DNA of 64,000 nt. Origin: Phyto melanocephala (Eukaryota > Arthropoda > Insecta > Diptera > Rhinophoridae). Both the position numbers and the translations under genes were made by a program. The notes under the pieces were generated by a model, which worked only from the letters and a program-made list of their open reading frames with translations, was not told where the DNA came from and made no database searches. Shown here in pieces: positions 23,920-36,458 of the stretch (its first letter is position 1; each line of letters starts with the position of its first letter). Location: contig OW799233.1 in the NCBI GenBank assembly GCA_941918925.1, positions 116,883,833 to 116,947,832 of the forward strand, given 5' to 3'.

Positions 23920-23953
23920 ATGTGGATACCATCAAATAACAAATACGGTGTCG
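23920..23953 (+). CDS. First coding exon of a DOCK3/4-type GEF (sponge-like)
   Basis: ATG in a favourable context (aacaaaATG) reads MWIPSNNKYGV, then one base before a consensus GTAAGT donor. Vertebrate DOCK3/4 proteins begin with MWIP followed by KYGV, after which an SH3 domain starts, and the phase (one base into a Val codon) fits. DOCK proteins activate Rac/Rap GTPases at the cell cortex; the fly member is sponge. About 600 nt of A-rich leader precede it (23296-23919). No further exon was found in the remaining 40 kb, so the rest of the gene lies beyond a very long intron. The short exon makes the identification tentative. Confidence 0.6.
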
Positions 23954-25199
23954 GTAAGTATTAGAACATTGCTCCCTTTAAATAAAACAACCAATAAAAG
24001 TCATCATTATCTTTGACATCGGTAGTGTCAATAATATCGAACAAATATTTAATAGTTCACCACGCACTACAAAATAACCACAGAATAGTTATGAGACACC
24101 ACAAAAATATTTATAGGTAGTGAAAAATATTTATATTAACTTAAGCTCTGCCCCAACAAAAGTTATGTATTTTAAATATGTTGATAGATTTTAGCTAAAA
24201 TATGATACCTACCTATCAATTTTAAAAAGCTACTTAAGTATAAACTTTAGATTTACATAAAAGCATTATAATTTAAATAAATAAAAAAAGGCCGGCTGCA
24301 TTATGTAAAATTACAATGTAAACAAATTTATATAAACAGTTGTTTTTATAAAAATTTTTTTATAGAAAATATTAATATTTACACAAAGTGTTTTCGTCCG
24401 ATCATGAATGAAAAATTGCATAATACATTATCTACCCTTTAGATACCCCACTTATATTCTACATAGAAACTTTGACTTCAAAATGTTTAATTCATTGTTC
24501 CCTACTTACTCTGTCATTTAATTAAAAATTCAGAATGTCAAATTTTAAAATATTAAAAAATTTTCTGTACAACCACTGAGGGTCTTTTGTTTAAAAGAAA
24601 CATTTTAGTAATTGTTTTAAACTTTCTTTTTACTTCTAAGTTAATACGAGATTTTTTTATGAACAAAACTGTGATGTTAGTAGTTTCTTTATTTAATTAT
24701 TCAGATGTTAATTGTTGTAATACTATTTGTAAATTCTTATAACTCTGTTAATGATATTGATAAAATTTTTAAAGTTTTAACAAATAAATAAATATAAAAA
24801 ATGCTTTTTAATTGTAAAAAAAATAAGTATTCGGTACAGCAACTTCAAAATTTGTACCGAACCTGGTTTTCATTGCGAGTAAGAATCAAGTTTCTACTGT
24901 ATATTCATAAGTAATTAAACTGAAAATTTTTTATTTTCGTAAAATTATCTCATTTTCTTATTCGGTTAAGAATTTAAAAAAATAATTGTATATACTCTGA
25001 AAGATCTATTCAAAAGCTTTCAAATGATACCATAAACATTTATATCTATGTTGAGAAATTTGTGAAAATCTCATATATGAAAACTTCAGAGGTGTAAAAC
25101 TCGAAAACTTATCGTTTCCGAGAATATTGCCACTTGAACACGAATATTTCTAGAGGCATATTATATCTACAAATAATTACAAAAGTACCTATAAATTAT
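23954..25199 (+). other. Start of presumed long first intron
   Basis: AT-rich sequence following the GTAAGT donor. No ORF, clear repeat end or exon was recognised. Confidence 0.45.
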
Positions 25200-25500
25200 T
25201 CTATGGCTGAAAAATTTTAATTTTGGTGGTAAAAATATGGAAAAAAAGAGGCAGTCCAGCTTATTTGCTGATATCTTAGAAATTTATGAAGCAATTTTGC
25301 TAAATTTCAATAGCGATTTATTCCCGGATATTTCCAAAAGATTGATACCAAGCACTGGTCTGAGGAATATGTGGTTGCTTCTAAAAGTTGATTTCAATCA
25401 ACACATGGACAGACGGACAGTTGGATATGGATCGTCTATTTATAAGGAAATGAATATTATAGAAACTACACACGGAATGACAGAGTAATATATACCCTTT
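25200..25500 (+). repeat. Partial copy of 0.8-kb repeat family
   Basis: Carries the 3' half of the family seen at 39907, 45141 and 62475: 'gctaaatttcaatagcgat', 'aaagttgatttcaa', 'gacagacggacag', 'cacacggaatgaca' and a TATACCCTTTT end. The 5' half and the tRNA-like module are absent. Confidence 0.7.
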
Positions 25501-25599
25501 TATGAATGGTATAATAAAACACAATAAATTCAATGAAGTGACTTTGACTTTATTAGCTTACAAAATTTATAGTAGGTATTTTATATTTAAAAATTATTT

Positions 25600-25715
25600 G
25601 CTGGTAATGACTGCGACTGCAGAATTCCAATGGCTAATCTTTGCTAGTTTATCAACATGGACCATAGTTTTGAAGTACCCCCACAAAAAGTAGTCCAAAG
25701 GTGTCAAATTACACA
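25600..25715 (-). pseudogene. Mariner transposase scrap
   Basis: The minus strand reads CNLTPLDYFLWGYFKTMVH, then VDKLAKI. This is the block containing the third catalytic Asp of DD41D-type mariners, also seen at 43085-43354 and 47902-48168. Only about 40 residues remain, without terminal repeats. Confidence 0.7.
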
Positions 25716-26521
25716 CACTAAGCATACTAAGTATTGTGGTATTTTTTGTGAAAATGTGATTTCACATTAACAGTGCTTGATGGAAAAATAAAAAATTTAG
25801 ATTTTTCGGTGTAAAACATACAAACACATTTTTACAAATCCTACTAAGTAAAGGCTTGATAAGAAATTTATCGTTTTTAGTCCCATTAGTAAGTATAAGT
25901 ATTTTGATCGTTTCTAGTCCCCATAGTAATAAGCCTAATTTTCTTATTGGCTTATATATTTTTAAGCACACAAATTTAACATTTATCATACGTGTAATAT
26001 CAAGTAACTTTGGTTAGTGATTAGAAGAATAAAAATTCGATCTGTGAGATTTTTTATCGTTGTAATATTTTATCATCTTCTGTTTCCTTATTTACTTATT
26101 GCCATTGTAACAACGTTCTTATATACTGTATTCGTTTAGCCTTTCCCACATCACTGTCGCTCTCTTATCATATTTCAAGAGTCTGATATTATTAAATAAT
26201 CTTTTTCTTTTATTTTTATTTTTATCCCAGAATTGGATATTTTGTATGAATTTAAACAGCTCATAATATTTATTTACTATTTTTACTGTTTTTACTTTTT
26301 TTGTGTATACATTTTTATATGTTTGTTTACATGCTTTTGTTTAGACTAACTACCCTTATTATAATAAATTAAAAAAAATATTTTTTCTATGATTATGATT
26401 CATTTAATTTTCTTAGATGCAGATTGTAAATATAGTACGATAATGTATCTAATATATTATTGAAACAATAATTTATACATCAGGTAGTCGTGATTCGTCA
26501 TCTGATTTTTTTTTGTTCTAC

Positions 26522-27445
26522 ACTTGTTACACCCTCCACCAAAAAAATTGTGTGGGGGTAAATTCATTTTGTTACTTCGTTTGTAACACATCGAAATATC
26601 CATTTTAGATTCCAAAAAGTATATATTATCTGAGTCCTGGTATCATTTTAGGACGGTCTAGCTATGTCCGTTGGTCTATCCGTCTGATGAAAGCACGATA
26701 AAGCTCGAACTGAAGAAGATAGGGTGCTCAAATTTTGCCAAAATATTTCTTATACATAAGATTTGATTGAAAAATTGGTTAAATCGGAATATTAAAAAGA
26801 GAGCTATAGCTCGTAATGCAATAGAAGGTCAAAAAAACAATGTCCTTCGTACATCGAATTAAATGCGATTGTATCTTAACTCATTGATGAAGAGCAATAA
26901 AATTTCCTAAATATATTTCCTGAGTAAAAAAAATCTTTTCCTAAAAAATTGCTCCAATCTATACATTACGAAAGGGTGCCCGGTGGACTAGTCAGTAGTG
27001 TGCTGGTCTGCTAGTCTGTGGGTTGCGGGTTGCGGGTTCGATTCCCGTTAGAGACTCTGGACTTTTATGCTTCTCTTCTGTCTTTTCTATTCTATTCTTA
27101 CTTTTCTATTCAGGTATCACAAAGGGATCAATATAATGGACCCAAGTGAGCTGCACAACAGCTGCCTGTTCTACCTAACCTATACATTACGAAAGGAGTA
27201 ATAGAGCAATGTGCCTTTTTCGCTCTACTTTAAATTTAAAACGTTATAAAACTGCAAAATGGATGTACAATTCTGAATTTTTGAAGACATGGCGGGGAAA
27301 CGCCCACTTTTACGCCTACCTCCCAAATAACGTTATATAAAAAATGCATATAATTTCTCTATGGACAAAGATATTAGAATAATGAAGGACTTTATATTGA
27401 AATATGTATATAAGATGAATTCATTAGCTGAAACTACTTTTGTAC
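26522..27445 (-). repeat. Inverted copy of the 1-1205 repeat, interrupted by a SINE
   Basis: The reverse complement matches the 1-1205 element in order: GGGTATA-like end with ccaccaaaaaaa, 'acaaacgaagtaac', the cggacatagctag segment, 'cgagctatagctc', then the 'gggcgt' and 'ttatataac' parts of the tandem unit. Less than one tandem unit is present. The SINE at 26976-27179 is inserted within it. Confidence 0.75.
26976..27179 (+). mobile_element. tRNA-derived SINE, copy 1
   Basis: The 5' head reads GTGCCCGGTGGACTAGTCAG, followed by a B box GGTTCGATTCCCG, the RNA polymerase III promoter layout of a tRNA-derived SINE. A body shared with 59417-59600 follows (tctattctattcttactttt, then 'atcacaaagggatcaatat' and 'aagtgagctgcacaaca'), and a CTACCTAAC tail. 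An exact 17-bp target duplication, CTATACATTACGAAAGG, flanks it (26959-26975 and 27180-27196), proving insertion by target-primed reverse transcription or a similar mechanism. Confidence 0.88.
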
Positions 27446-27589
27446 GTGATACTTTTATCAATGAAATTGATTGATTTTTTAAGAAAGTTTTTTATTTTAT
27501 TTTATATTATTTGGTTTACACATTTAAATTGTTTATTATGAATATATAAGTTAAAACTTCGGAAGGACATATGTTCGAAAATGAAATCA

Positions 27590-27934
27590 GGAATCTTTTG
27601 CAACCAAAATCAATAAAACTTGTCCTGGGAAAAAAAATGATTTAGAACAAATGTGCTAATTGCGAATGTATTTTAATTAAAAATTTTACATAGAGAGACG
27701 GAGAACAAATTTTTTTAACCCCATCAATATGGGTTTCAAATGAAAGGGCTTGACTAGTAGAATACAGATTACTACGTAAAAATTCAAAATCGAAGATGGC
27801 GTCGGAAAAAAATAAAGAAAATGGCGTATAACATGAAATATAGGTTAAGCTACGATGTGGCATTATATCTGTACATGATGGTGAAGGGTATTATCAGATT
27901 CGGCACCGCCGAATATAGCACTCTTACTTGTTTT
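27590..27934 (-). repeat. Partial repeat, 5' end of 0.8-kb family
   Basis: Ends with TTCGGCACCGCCGAATATAG followed by CACTCTTACTTG, the inverted start of the family. The preceding part (catcaatatgggtttcaaat, 'agggcttgactagtagaata', 'aagatggcgtcgg') is shared with 30280-30600 and 54790-55000, so this is a longer subfamily. The right border is clear; the left is approximate. Confidence 0.65.
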
Positions 27935-28560
27935 ATTTATTATTATTTTTTTAATTTAAATTAATTTTTTTATGTTTAAAATTAAAAGTTATCTATACAA
28001 CTGCTCTTGTAACTTACAGTTGATTTGATTGTTGATTTTATAACAATGTCCCGCTATACAAAACATCCTAACTCTATAGTGCGCTATCAGATATTTTGTA
28101 GCCCGTCGGAATTATACAGGTAAACAGAACTCTCCACGCAGTTGTCTTTGGATTTGTTGTCACTTCGCCATTGATTTGATTGCGACTTGACAGTCCTTAA
28201 AATAATTATGTATCTCAAACTTAAATATTTTTTTGTTGTCATTTCTTTTACAATTTAATTTGAAATAAAATATATTAGAAATCGAAAGTTAAGGCTTGAA
28301 ATTTTTTATGTTTTGGTCATTTAAAGTTTCTTTTGTTTTTTTTGTGCTTCTGTTTCTATCACCAGCATCATTATGATGTCGTTTTATTTTAGTTTTTGTC
28401 CATCAATTTATCACTTGAATAAACATAAGAGCAAGAAAAACAAGTGTAGTAATAGAACAAAAATAGAAGGCTAAAAGAAATAAATAAAAAATAAAACTTT
28501 TTCACCATCTGAAAATATCATTTCTCTTAAATAAATACATGACACTGTTTTGAACAGCGA

Positions 28561-29262
28561 GGGTAATAAAGCAATCGATTATTTGACTTTTTTAAAACCC
28601 GGTTTCGATAAGTTGCGCTTAAAAATCGTTTTTTTTTAATTGAGAAAAAATTGCTTAACCGTTTTTTTAGTGGAATTATTTCTATAACGAAATATGGTTT
28701 TATTTTTTTTTTATGAAAAACATGATTTTACATTTTTATTTAGCTGTATTAAATATAATTATTTAATTTGAAAAACTAGAAAAAAGCAATAAAAAATTAT
28801 AAGTAAATGGTATCTAAATGTGAACACAAATAAAATTTATAACATTTTGTACTTAAATAATTAATTTCATATCTCCTTTTAACTACATATTTTGATGAAA
28901 AGTAAAAACATTCAATATACCTACTACATATCGTCGCTGCTCTGACGAAATCGGCTATGTTACAATTTAAAGAGAACAAATTTTTTGTTGCTCTGTTTTG
29001 AACCTTTATTAATCGAACATCTATCTCTAAAACCGTTTAAGGATACTTTGATTGGTTCTAAAATAAACAATAGTCAGTATGTGTAAGTTTAATACTGTAA
29101 GGTAACAAAATAAAATGCTAAAGCCTAAAAATTTAAAACAAAATGGCAGCTGTGAGCAAAAAGCGGTGTATTCCACATACAATCAAAAAATTGGAAAGAA
29201 TCAAACGCCAAGAGAGTAAAAAAACCGGGTTTTTACCGGTTGTGAAACCGTTTCGATTACCC
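28561..29262. mobile_element. TIR element of the 'aaaccggt' family, copy 1
   Basis: The left end GGGTAATAAAGCAATCGATT and the right end CGATTACCC are inverted. Inner CCGGTT-rich segments flank both ends (acccggtttcgata; accgggtttttaccggttgt). The same design, with TA flanks, is seen at 52536-53690. The left flank is GA, not TA, so that side has mutated or the border is slightly off. No transposase is recognisable. Confidence 0.65.
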
Positions 29263-29814
29263 TAGTCAGCAGACAGTTGTTCTTCATATCGTACAAGAAG
29301 AGATGAAGGAATGAATAGATATATTTTTATGTACATATGTATGTACATACGTATATTAATATTGTAAAACGGAAATAAAAAGCTACAATATAAATAAACA
29401 ACGACAAGACCAAATAAAAAAACCGAAACGTATGGAAGTCATATGACAATGAAAATACTATACGACAATTACAGCAGTAAGAATAGAAACAGCAAAAACA
29501 GCAACTTAAACTTCAACAATGATACAAGAACAATAGTACAAAATGAAAGTAACAAAAAAAAAAAACACATAATGGAAATATCTCCGCAGGCAAAAATATG
29601 AAAATGATGATTTTTGAGTACGCTTGACAATGATGTGTTTTAAAATTTTAAAATTCGTAAACAAAATGTTTAAATAAATTGTTTTTATTAGTAAAACATT
29701 ATAATTATACAAAAGTAGGTTGGTAAATAAATGATTAAAGTAAGTTTGTTTTAATCAATCAAATCCAGCATTACCACTTTAATATTTCTTGCAACTTTTT
29801 AATAAATTTGCGGG

Positions 29815-30706
29815 AAAATTTCTGTCGGTCAGTGTGTTGGTTGAAAAATTTTATAAGCCACCAAATGTTGCACAGATCTGTATGTGGTAACACTCTTCTG
29901 GAAATCTAGCACAATCGCCCTATAACTTTCTGAGATATGAGCAAGTAAACACTACTGCCTCTGTTTCCCATAAAAATCAAAACTTTTCATCCCTAGAATA
30001 ATATATAGACAAAAAATTTTCTAAAAATCAGTCACTAATTTGTAACGTATTAGACACAAATTCTTTAAAAATATATACATTTATTAATATATCTTTTTTA
30101 AGGTTCTATATAACTTTTGGGTATCCAAGTCGTCCCCTTAGAAATTATTCCTGAAAACTAACAAATCGGTTTGAAACTAACTGAAATATAAGCATCAAAA
30201 TACAACTGATTCAATGATTTTCCTAAAATTCATAATCGAAAATAATTTTTTTTTTCAGCTTCTAGACAACCAAGAAGATCAATATGGGTATTAAATAAAA
30301 GGGATTGAATATGTTAAACTGTAAACAATTCAAAAGCTTATATATGGGTAAATTCTAAAATCTAAATAGGAACCAACATCAATCCCCTTTATGTTGGTAT
30401 CAAAACTAAGAGCTTGACCACTAGAATACAATAAACTATGAAAAAGTGTAAAATCTTAAATGGCATCCGAAACAAAAGGGCGTACAAGTTTTCTCAACCC
30501 CATCATCTTGGGTATTAAATAAAAGGGCTTGACTAATAGAATAGAAATAAATATGTTAAAAAACCAAATTAAAGATGGCCTCAGAAATAATAAAGTAAAG
30601 TGGCGCATAACACTATATAATAAATCTAAACAACTCTACATGATTTTTTGACATGACAACTCCACATGATTGTTTGACATGGTCGAATATATCACTATTT
30701 CTTGTT
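29815..30706 (-). repeat. Diverged inverted copy of 0.8-kb repeat family
   Basis: Contains the inverted order 'cagtgtgttggttgaaaaa', 'aatctagcacaatcgccct', 'aactttctgagatatgagc' (compare 40380-40440) and the subfamily block 'gggcttgactaatagaata', ending 'cgaatatatcactatttcttg'. Several internal parts are lost. Confidence 0.6.
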
Positions 30707-30989
30707 TTTTTTTTTTTTTTATTTGTGATAATGAAAGAATAAACTGAAAAAGTAAGTGTTATCACTAAATTAGCCGAGTGGAATGCATTTTCAAAATAGG
30801 CTACGGTTTCACCATCAGCACTTTTTAATTTAACTGAAAGAAAATAGAAACAGAAAACTTAAATTAAACTTCGCATTTCTATTCCTATTTACTGCCAAAG
30901 TGAGTGAGAAAGAAAATTTACCATAAAAAAACCCTTTTTCGTTGTTGTTACTCTACACTTTTTGTTGCTTTTAACCATCAGTCTGATAA

Positions 30990-33584
30990 CACTGTGCAAG
31001 AAATTTACACTTTTTTTCGTGACAAGCTGGGCACCTGGCGTTTTAACATAACTCGGGTACGCTAAATTCAGTGGTGCACACGGTTTTTTAAGATTGGCTC
31101 TGGTTTTCGAGATATACCGTTATTTCCAGGAGGAGGTTGTACAACATAAGTTCGCGTAACTCAAAAACACTTTAGTATATTGAAAAAATCTAAAAAACCG
31201 AAATTCTGCAATAAAATTTCCTTTAAGAGAAGTAAAACTTCTTTCTAATATCCGCAGTCGTTTTAGAAACAATTTTTTTTTTTTTGAAAAAAATATTAAT
31301 TTTTTTATCAAAATTTCAAAATTTTTGTTTTTTAAAAATTCATAAAAAATCAAAAAATGCAGCTAGGCTTCTAATTTTTTGCAGACGTATAAAAAATCTG
31401 TTAGCAGATTTCGATTCTATTCACAAAAGTCGACAAATTTTAGTTAATTTAAGAATTTCATAAATCGCAATATTTGTATGGGAGCCCCCCTAAGAAGTGA
31501 AGTTACCGATTAAAAAATTCTTAGAATTAAGAAATAAAGTCATAAATGCTTACATCTTTGTTTTTTATTGTGTTTACAAAACCACACAAATCGGTCTTTT
31601 ATTGTGCAGTCAAAACCGCACTAATCGGTCTTGTAAAAAACTTAAATAACATATTCTATTGTTATACCTGGAACAGGTAGAAATATTATTCGTCCTGTTT
31701 TTTTTTTACAAAACATGGTCATGAAGGTCTCGACAGGTACTTTGATTAAAACAATTACAGTATAAATAAGAGTTCCTCAACCCCTTCACTGTCATATGGA
31801 AAGTGCTTGCGAAAGTGATTAGTGTAGTTAAAAGCCTTTGAAAGTCTTGAATCCAATCAGTTATATTGAAATATCTAAGATGAAGGCATGTAAAAAGTTT
31901 AATTACTTTTGTTATGTGTGTGGGAAATATAAAAATATACCAATTCGCCGTAAAATCACTACTGAAACAAGAACCTAGTATGAATCATATTTTTCTTTAA
32001 GTGTTATATATGGTATAAATGTATCAACCGTCATGTATCACGGTTTCATGCAGTCACAATGAAATCATGCAATATCGTCTGGATATAATGTTACGGCGTC
32101 TAAAATTATCTCCAAGACAGAGCATTCTCTTAACAAAAGAATTAAAACGAGCTAATATTTTAGCACCAGGTGTACAAATATACGGGGCTATCAATCGCCA
32201 TAGACGATTTACGACTTTTTTTTTAAATCTACTGACATCCGCGGCTTGGTCTTAACAATGCAAAATGAATATAATCCTGGAGATTGGCGCTTATTTATTG
32301 ATTCTTCCAAAAGTAGCTTAAAAGCAGTTTTGCTACATGTCACTAATTTAAAAAGTCCTATTCCGATAGCACTAAGCACAAATACTAAAGAGACATACGC
32401 ATCAATGAAAAAAATAATACAGTTAATTAAATATGAATACCACAAGTGGAAAATATGCGCAGATTTAAAAGTGGTAGCTCTTTTAAGAGGCATGCAATTG
32501 GGATATACTAAAAATATGTGCTTCATGTGCTTATGGAATACGCGTTTCGATGGCGGCCAGTAAAATAAACGGGATTGGACTTTACGTGAGGAAAGCAGAT
32601 TGCATAGAAACAATGTTATTGAATTACCACTTGTGCCGATGGAAAAGATTTTGCTTCCTCCGCTCCACATCAAACTAGGTATTGTAAAAAAAATTATAAA
32701 AGCATTGAGCCCAGATGGTGTTGCTTTTACCGAATTGCACCGAATTTTTCCACGATTAAGCGGCACGAAAAATTACATCTTTTCTAAACAAATCAAAAGT
32801 TATAGACAGATTTTAATCACTAATAGCTTATTTTGTGTGGAACTTTGTTTTTTATACGCGTAGAACTCTAGCCTTAAATTTTGCACCTGCAGCGCCTGAG
32901 ATACCCCTAGACGGGCAAAATTACCAGCGCAACTTTATTTTTCATTCTCATCATTTGTTTCTAAGGCCTAGGATTCACTCCTAGGGGGATAAAATGTATG
33001 ACCGACCTCCAATGTTTTTTGTTCTTAACATTTTCTTAAATTATATTTTCCCTTTATCATCATCCCTTAGGGTGGTTGCGTTTTATGAAATTCTTAAATT
33101 AACTAAAATTTGTCGACTTTTGTGAATAGAATCAAAAGTTGCTAACAGATTTTAAAGATTTATAGCTTGTTTTGTTACCAGCTTCGTTTTTTATACGTCT
33201 GCAAAAAATTAGAAGACTAGCTGCATTTTTTGATTTTTAATGAATTTTTAAAAAACAAAAATTTCGAAATTTTGATCAAAAAATTAGTTTTTTTTTCAAA
33301 AAAAAAATTATGTTTCTAAAACGACTGCGGATATTTGAAAGAAATTTTACTTTTCTTAAAGGAAATTTTGCGGAATTTCGGTTTTTTAAGTTTTTTCAAT
33401 AAGCTAAAGCGTTTTTGAGTAACACGAACATATGTTGAGCAACCTCCTCCATTTTGGAAATAACGGTATATCTCGAAAACCAGAGCCAATCTTAAAAAAC
33501 CGTGGGCACCACTAGATTCAGCGTACCCGAATTATATTAAAACGCCATGTGCCCGGCTTGTCAGTTTTTTCAACTAGCATAGTG
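30990..33584 (+). mobile_element. 2.6-kb DNA transposon with ~490-bp TIRs and TAA duplication
   Basis: The left terminus CACTGTGCAAG and the right terminus (read inward) CACTATGCTAG are inverted. Pairing extends about 490 bp inward, including GACAAGC, 'gattggctctggttttcga' and 'gcagacgtataaaaaa'. TAA flanks both ends (30987-30989 and 33585-33587). A 3-bp duplication with CACTR ends suggests an EnSpm/CACTA-like element; TAA targets are also used by PIF/Harbinger. The core carries a decayed ORF (31880-32866) of a recurrent insect family. Confidence 0.75.
31880..32866 (+). pseudogene. Decayed TE-borne ORF, 'FIDSSK/PPLHIKLG' family
   Basis: The pieces are collinear: from ATG 31880 FNYFCYVCGKY (a C-x2-C pair); then KLSPRQSILLTKELKRANIL and GVQIYGAINRHRRF (ending near 32215); after a frameshift in a T run, GDWRLFIDSSKSSLKAVLL, ICADLKVVALLRGMQLGYTK and CFMCLWNTRF; after a stop/frameshift near 32560, KILLPPLHIKLGIVKKIIKA. 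I recognise these blocks as a family of uncharacterised proteins repeated many times in arthropod and cnidarian genomes, which suggests it is mobile-element encoded. At least one stop and two to three frameshifts make this copy inactive. The C-x2-C and Asp residues could mark a zinc-bound nuclease fold, but that is inference. Confidence 0.7.
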
Positions 33585-33587
33585 TAA

Positions 33588-34959
33588 TTAACCACCACTT
33601 TTGTTGTAACTTTAAACTATTATTTACGCAGTTTTAAATTTATTAAACGATCCATATTCGTTAATGGTAAACCTTTCAATGATGCTTCAGATGACAAATA
33701 TTTAACAGCCTTGCCAGATCGGCAATTTTGGAAATCACTAAATGGATAACCCTTTACCAATTAGTCTTACAAATATAAAAACTGTGTTTATTATACTAAA
33801 CAAAAAACACTACAAAAGAATTCGATAGTTTCGTAAAAATTTTAAACACTTTGAAATAACTTGTTTCGTAAAATAAGGAAACTTTTTCATATATTAGGAA
33901 AGAAGTAGCAACAATATTTTTTTTTTTTGTAAAATGCTGCATGAATTTTTTGGGTGTACATGCATTTAGAACAATTATATGTTAGTATTTTCAGTAGACT
34001 ATTTACCATTTTAGCAATATATGGTTTGTGAGGCTAATTGTCAGACTCCCAAATCAACATTTTTTATTTTTTCATCATCATCTGTTAAAACAATGTTAGT
34101 ACTTTAGTTTTTTATTTACAAATGCATGTTTTACATATTCTCGTTTACATTCACTCACTCACACACTGCCTTTCCTGCCATCTTGGCTGCTGTGGTATAT
34201 CCACATTATGCCTCAGGATTTTGACATTGTACAATTTGCACATTTTATTTAAACATACTGGATAAATGTTGATCTATGTTGTCACATTTGTGGCACAAGT
34301 TGTATTCGCTTCGTTAGCTTTTTTTTCAACATTTCTTTGAATTTTTTCATCTATGGCTTTCAAAAATAAACGATTTTGTGGTAAAAGGGATTTATTTAAA
34401 CTAATTTTGACTTGTTCCCCCTTTTATTTTATTTTACTTTTCTATTGTTTTTAATTCAATTTTAGGGTTGTTCAAACTTTTACTTTGTCTATTGTAAAGT
34501 GAAATGAAGTATTTCTTTAATGTTTCAATTACACTAGATACTAAATAATTTTTTGATTGCAACTTTTTTGAAAAATTAATGATTTTTTTGCAAAAATTTT
34601 AAAAAAAATATGAAATTATTGTTTTGTTTTGTTTACATTTTTTTTAAATGTACGTATGTACAAAGTTACACAAGGACTTAAACATGCTAAAAATAGTTAT
34701 TAAGTCTACTCCTTATTCGTTAATAAACACGAAATATACATGTATACGAGTACAAAGATTATTTAAATGTTTTTGTTAAATGTATTAATATTATGTGAAT
34801 AACTACAACATATTTGGCTCGTGCTAGAAGAAGCTGAAGAAAAAATTATGTATTGAGAAACTGAAATATTTTTAAAGAAAGAGAAAAACATCAACTGGAG
34901 AAAATCATCGAATCCAATCGGAAGTTTGACTCTATAGTCCCATTAATTTAATTAAAAAT
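33588..34959. other. AT-rich intronic/intergenic DNA
   Basis: No supported ORF. 34130-34330 is less AT-rich (cactcactcacacactgcc, 'tcttggctgctgtgg') and free of recognised repeats, so it could be regulatory, but nothing specific is visible. Confidence 0.4.
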
Positions 34960-34962
34960 TTA

Positions 34963-35090
34963 CGGCGTTATGTATAATAACAAACTGTGTGCTAACTAAC
35001 GAACTGCTATCTTTCCCTTATGGAATTTTTCATATAAAAAATTTAGCAGCTTGTTAGTTAGCAAACGGTTTGTTATTATGCATAACGCCG
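34963..35090. mobile_element. 128-bp MITE with TTA duplication
   Basis: The ends CGGCGTTATG and CATAACGCCG are inverted, with extended pairing (ataataacaaac against gtttgttattat). TTA flanks both ends (34960-34962 and 35091-35093), fitting PIF/Harbinger-type (Tourist-like) insertion. No ORF. Confidence 0.75.
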
Positions 35091-35093
35091 TTA

Positions 35094-36458
35094 GAGTTTA
35101 TGAAATATTTCTACTTAGGAATGTGTTAAGGCCATCACTGACTGTCAGATTAAGTCAGTGTGTACAAAAAGTGCAGATTTTTTTGAGTGTGTCCGATTTG
35201 ATAATCCTTTGAAAATTTTCATAAAAAAATAGTTTCTGTACGATCAGAGTTGCTTTTTGTAAGCAAGTATGACAGCGTGACATCAAATTACATATTTTGT
35301 TTCCATTTTCTCATGTAGGACAGATTAGATAAATAGTTAGTCATGGTCTTTACTAATTATTTAGAAATCCACGTACACTAGTGTAAATACACTAGATGAT
35401 AAACAATAGTTTCGTTTGGAATGTTACACTTATTTTATTTGAACTATTTTTCAATTATATTTTATTCTTAAAATTAATTGCCCTTAACTTATCCACCACC
35501 ACCAATACAACCCCCATACAAAGCGGAAGACAATTTTGTTCTCTAACTCTCTGGAAATTTTATTAAATTTAATACGGACAAAGCTATTCCAGAGTTTTCT
35601 GAAACTTTTGCTTCTTTCATTGTGTTGCTTGCTTTTTTTTTAGTTACACCCTCGATTGTCCATGCCGCTGTTGCTGTCGATAAAGCTGATGCTGATTTCG
35701 TTGTTCATCTTCATGCATTTGGGAATTTCCACTATTTAAGCTGATTATGTTGAGCATGACAAACATTTTCGTTTGCTTGTTCATATAAACTTAGATGAAC
35801 AGAATAAAGAGTAAATAATCGTATAAAGATTTTTTTTCCAGTTTTTTTTTCCTCTTTGGGGTTGTTGGTTGGTTGGCTAGCCCGATTTGTTTTGGTGGGT
35901 TGGTGTTAAGTACGTGATATAAAATGCATTCAGTTTCTTTATTGTTTCAATTTAAATTGATTTATGTTTAATGTCATCCTCTATATCACTATGCATTATG
36001 CACAAAAATTTAAATGTATTTATTATTTATATGGTGAAAATGTTCATACGCACATGTGAGCTGTTTTCAGTTTTACAACAGTTTCCTTGTTGCGTGCTTT
36101 TGTTGTTTATGATAACTTTATTATAAAATAAAATAAGGTTTAAATACCGAGGTCAGGGTTGAAGTTATTACCCAATTGTATTTGTGTGAATATTAATGTA
36201 ATTAACGTTGTAAATTGCAAAAATATTTGATTGTGAAATGAATACCGATTAATTTTAATATTGTAAAAGGTTGAGATAAGGAAAAGTGACTGCTAATTAG
36301 GTTTGCAAAAAAAGACAAATTATGAAAATAATTTTCTATTGTATATTTTGTTTTTTATAAAAATATTTTTTATAACACCAAATATACAAACTTTTATATT
36401 TTGTATATAATTTTCTACATTTTGGATTGAAAATATTTTATTCTTTACTTACACACAA
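35094..36458. other. Repeat-poor stretch with one small ORF
   Basis: No transposon ends were recognised. A 46-codon minus-strand ORF (35784-35644) is described as a finding. 35480-35720 is less AT-rich than its surroundings (ccaccaccaccaat; ccgctgttgctg). No other gene support. Confidence 0.4.

Noticed and set aside
26976..27060. A functional tRNA gene
   Set aside because: The A and B boxes are present, but the segment continues into a SINE body with target duplications and lacks a proper acceptor stem, so it is a tRNA-derived SINE.
32209..32766. 185-codon minus-strand ORF
   Set aside because: It is antisense to the collinear FIDSSK-family fragments on the plus strand and has no recognisable motif.
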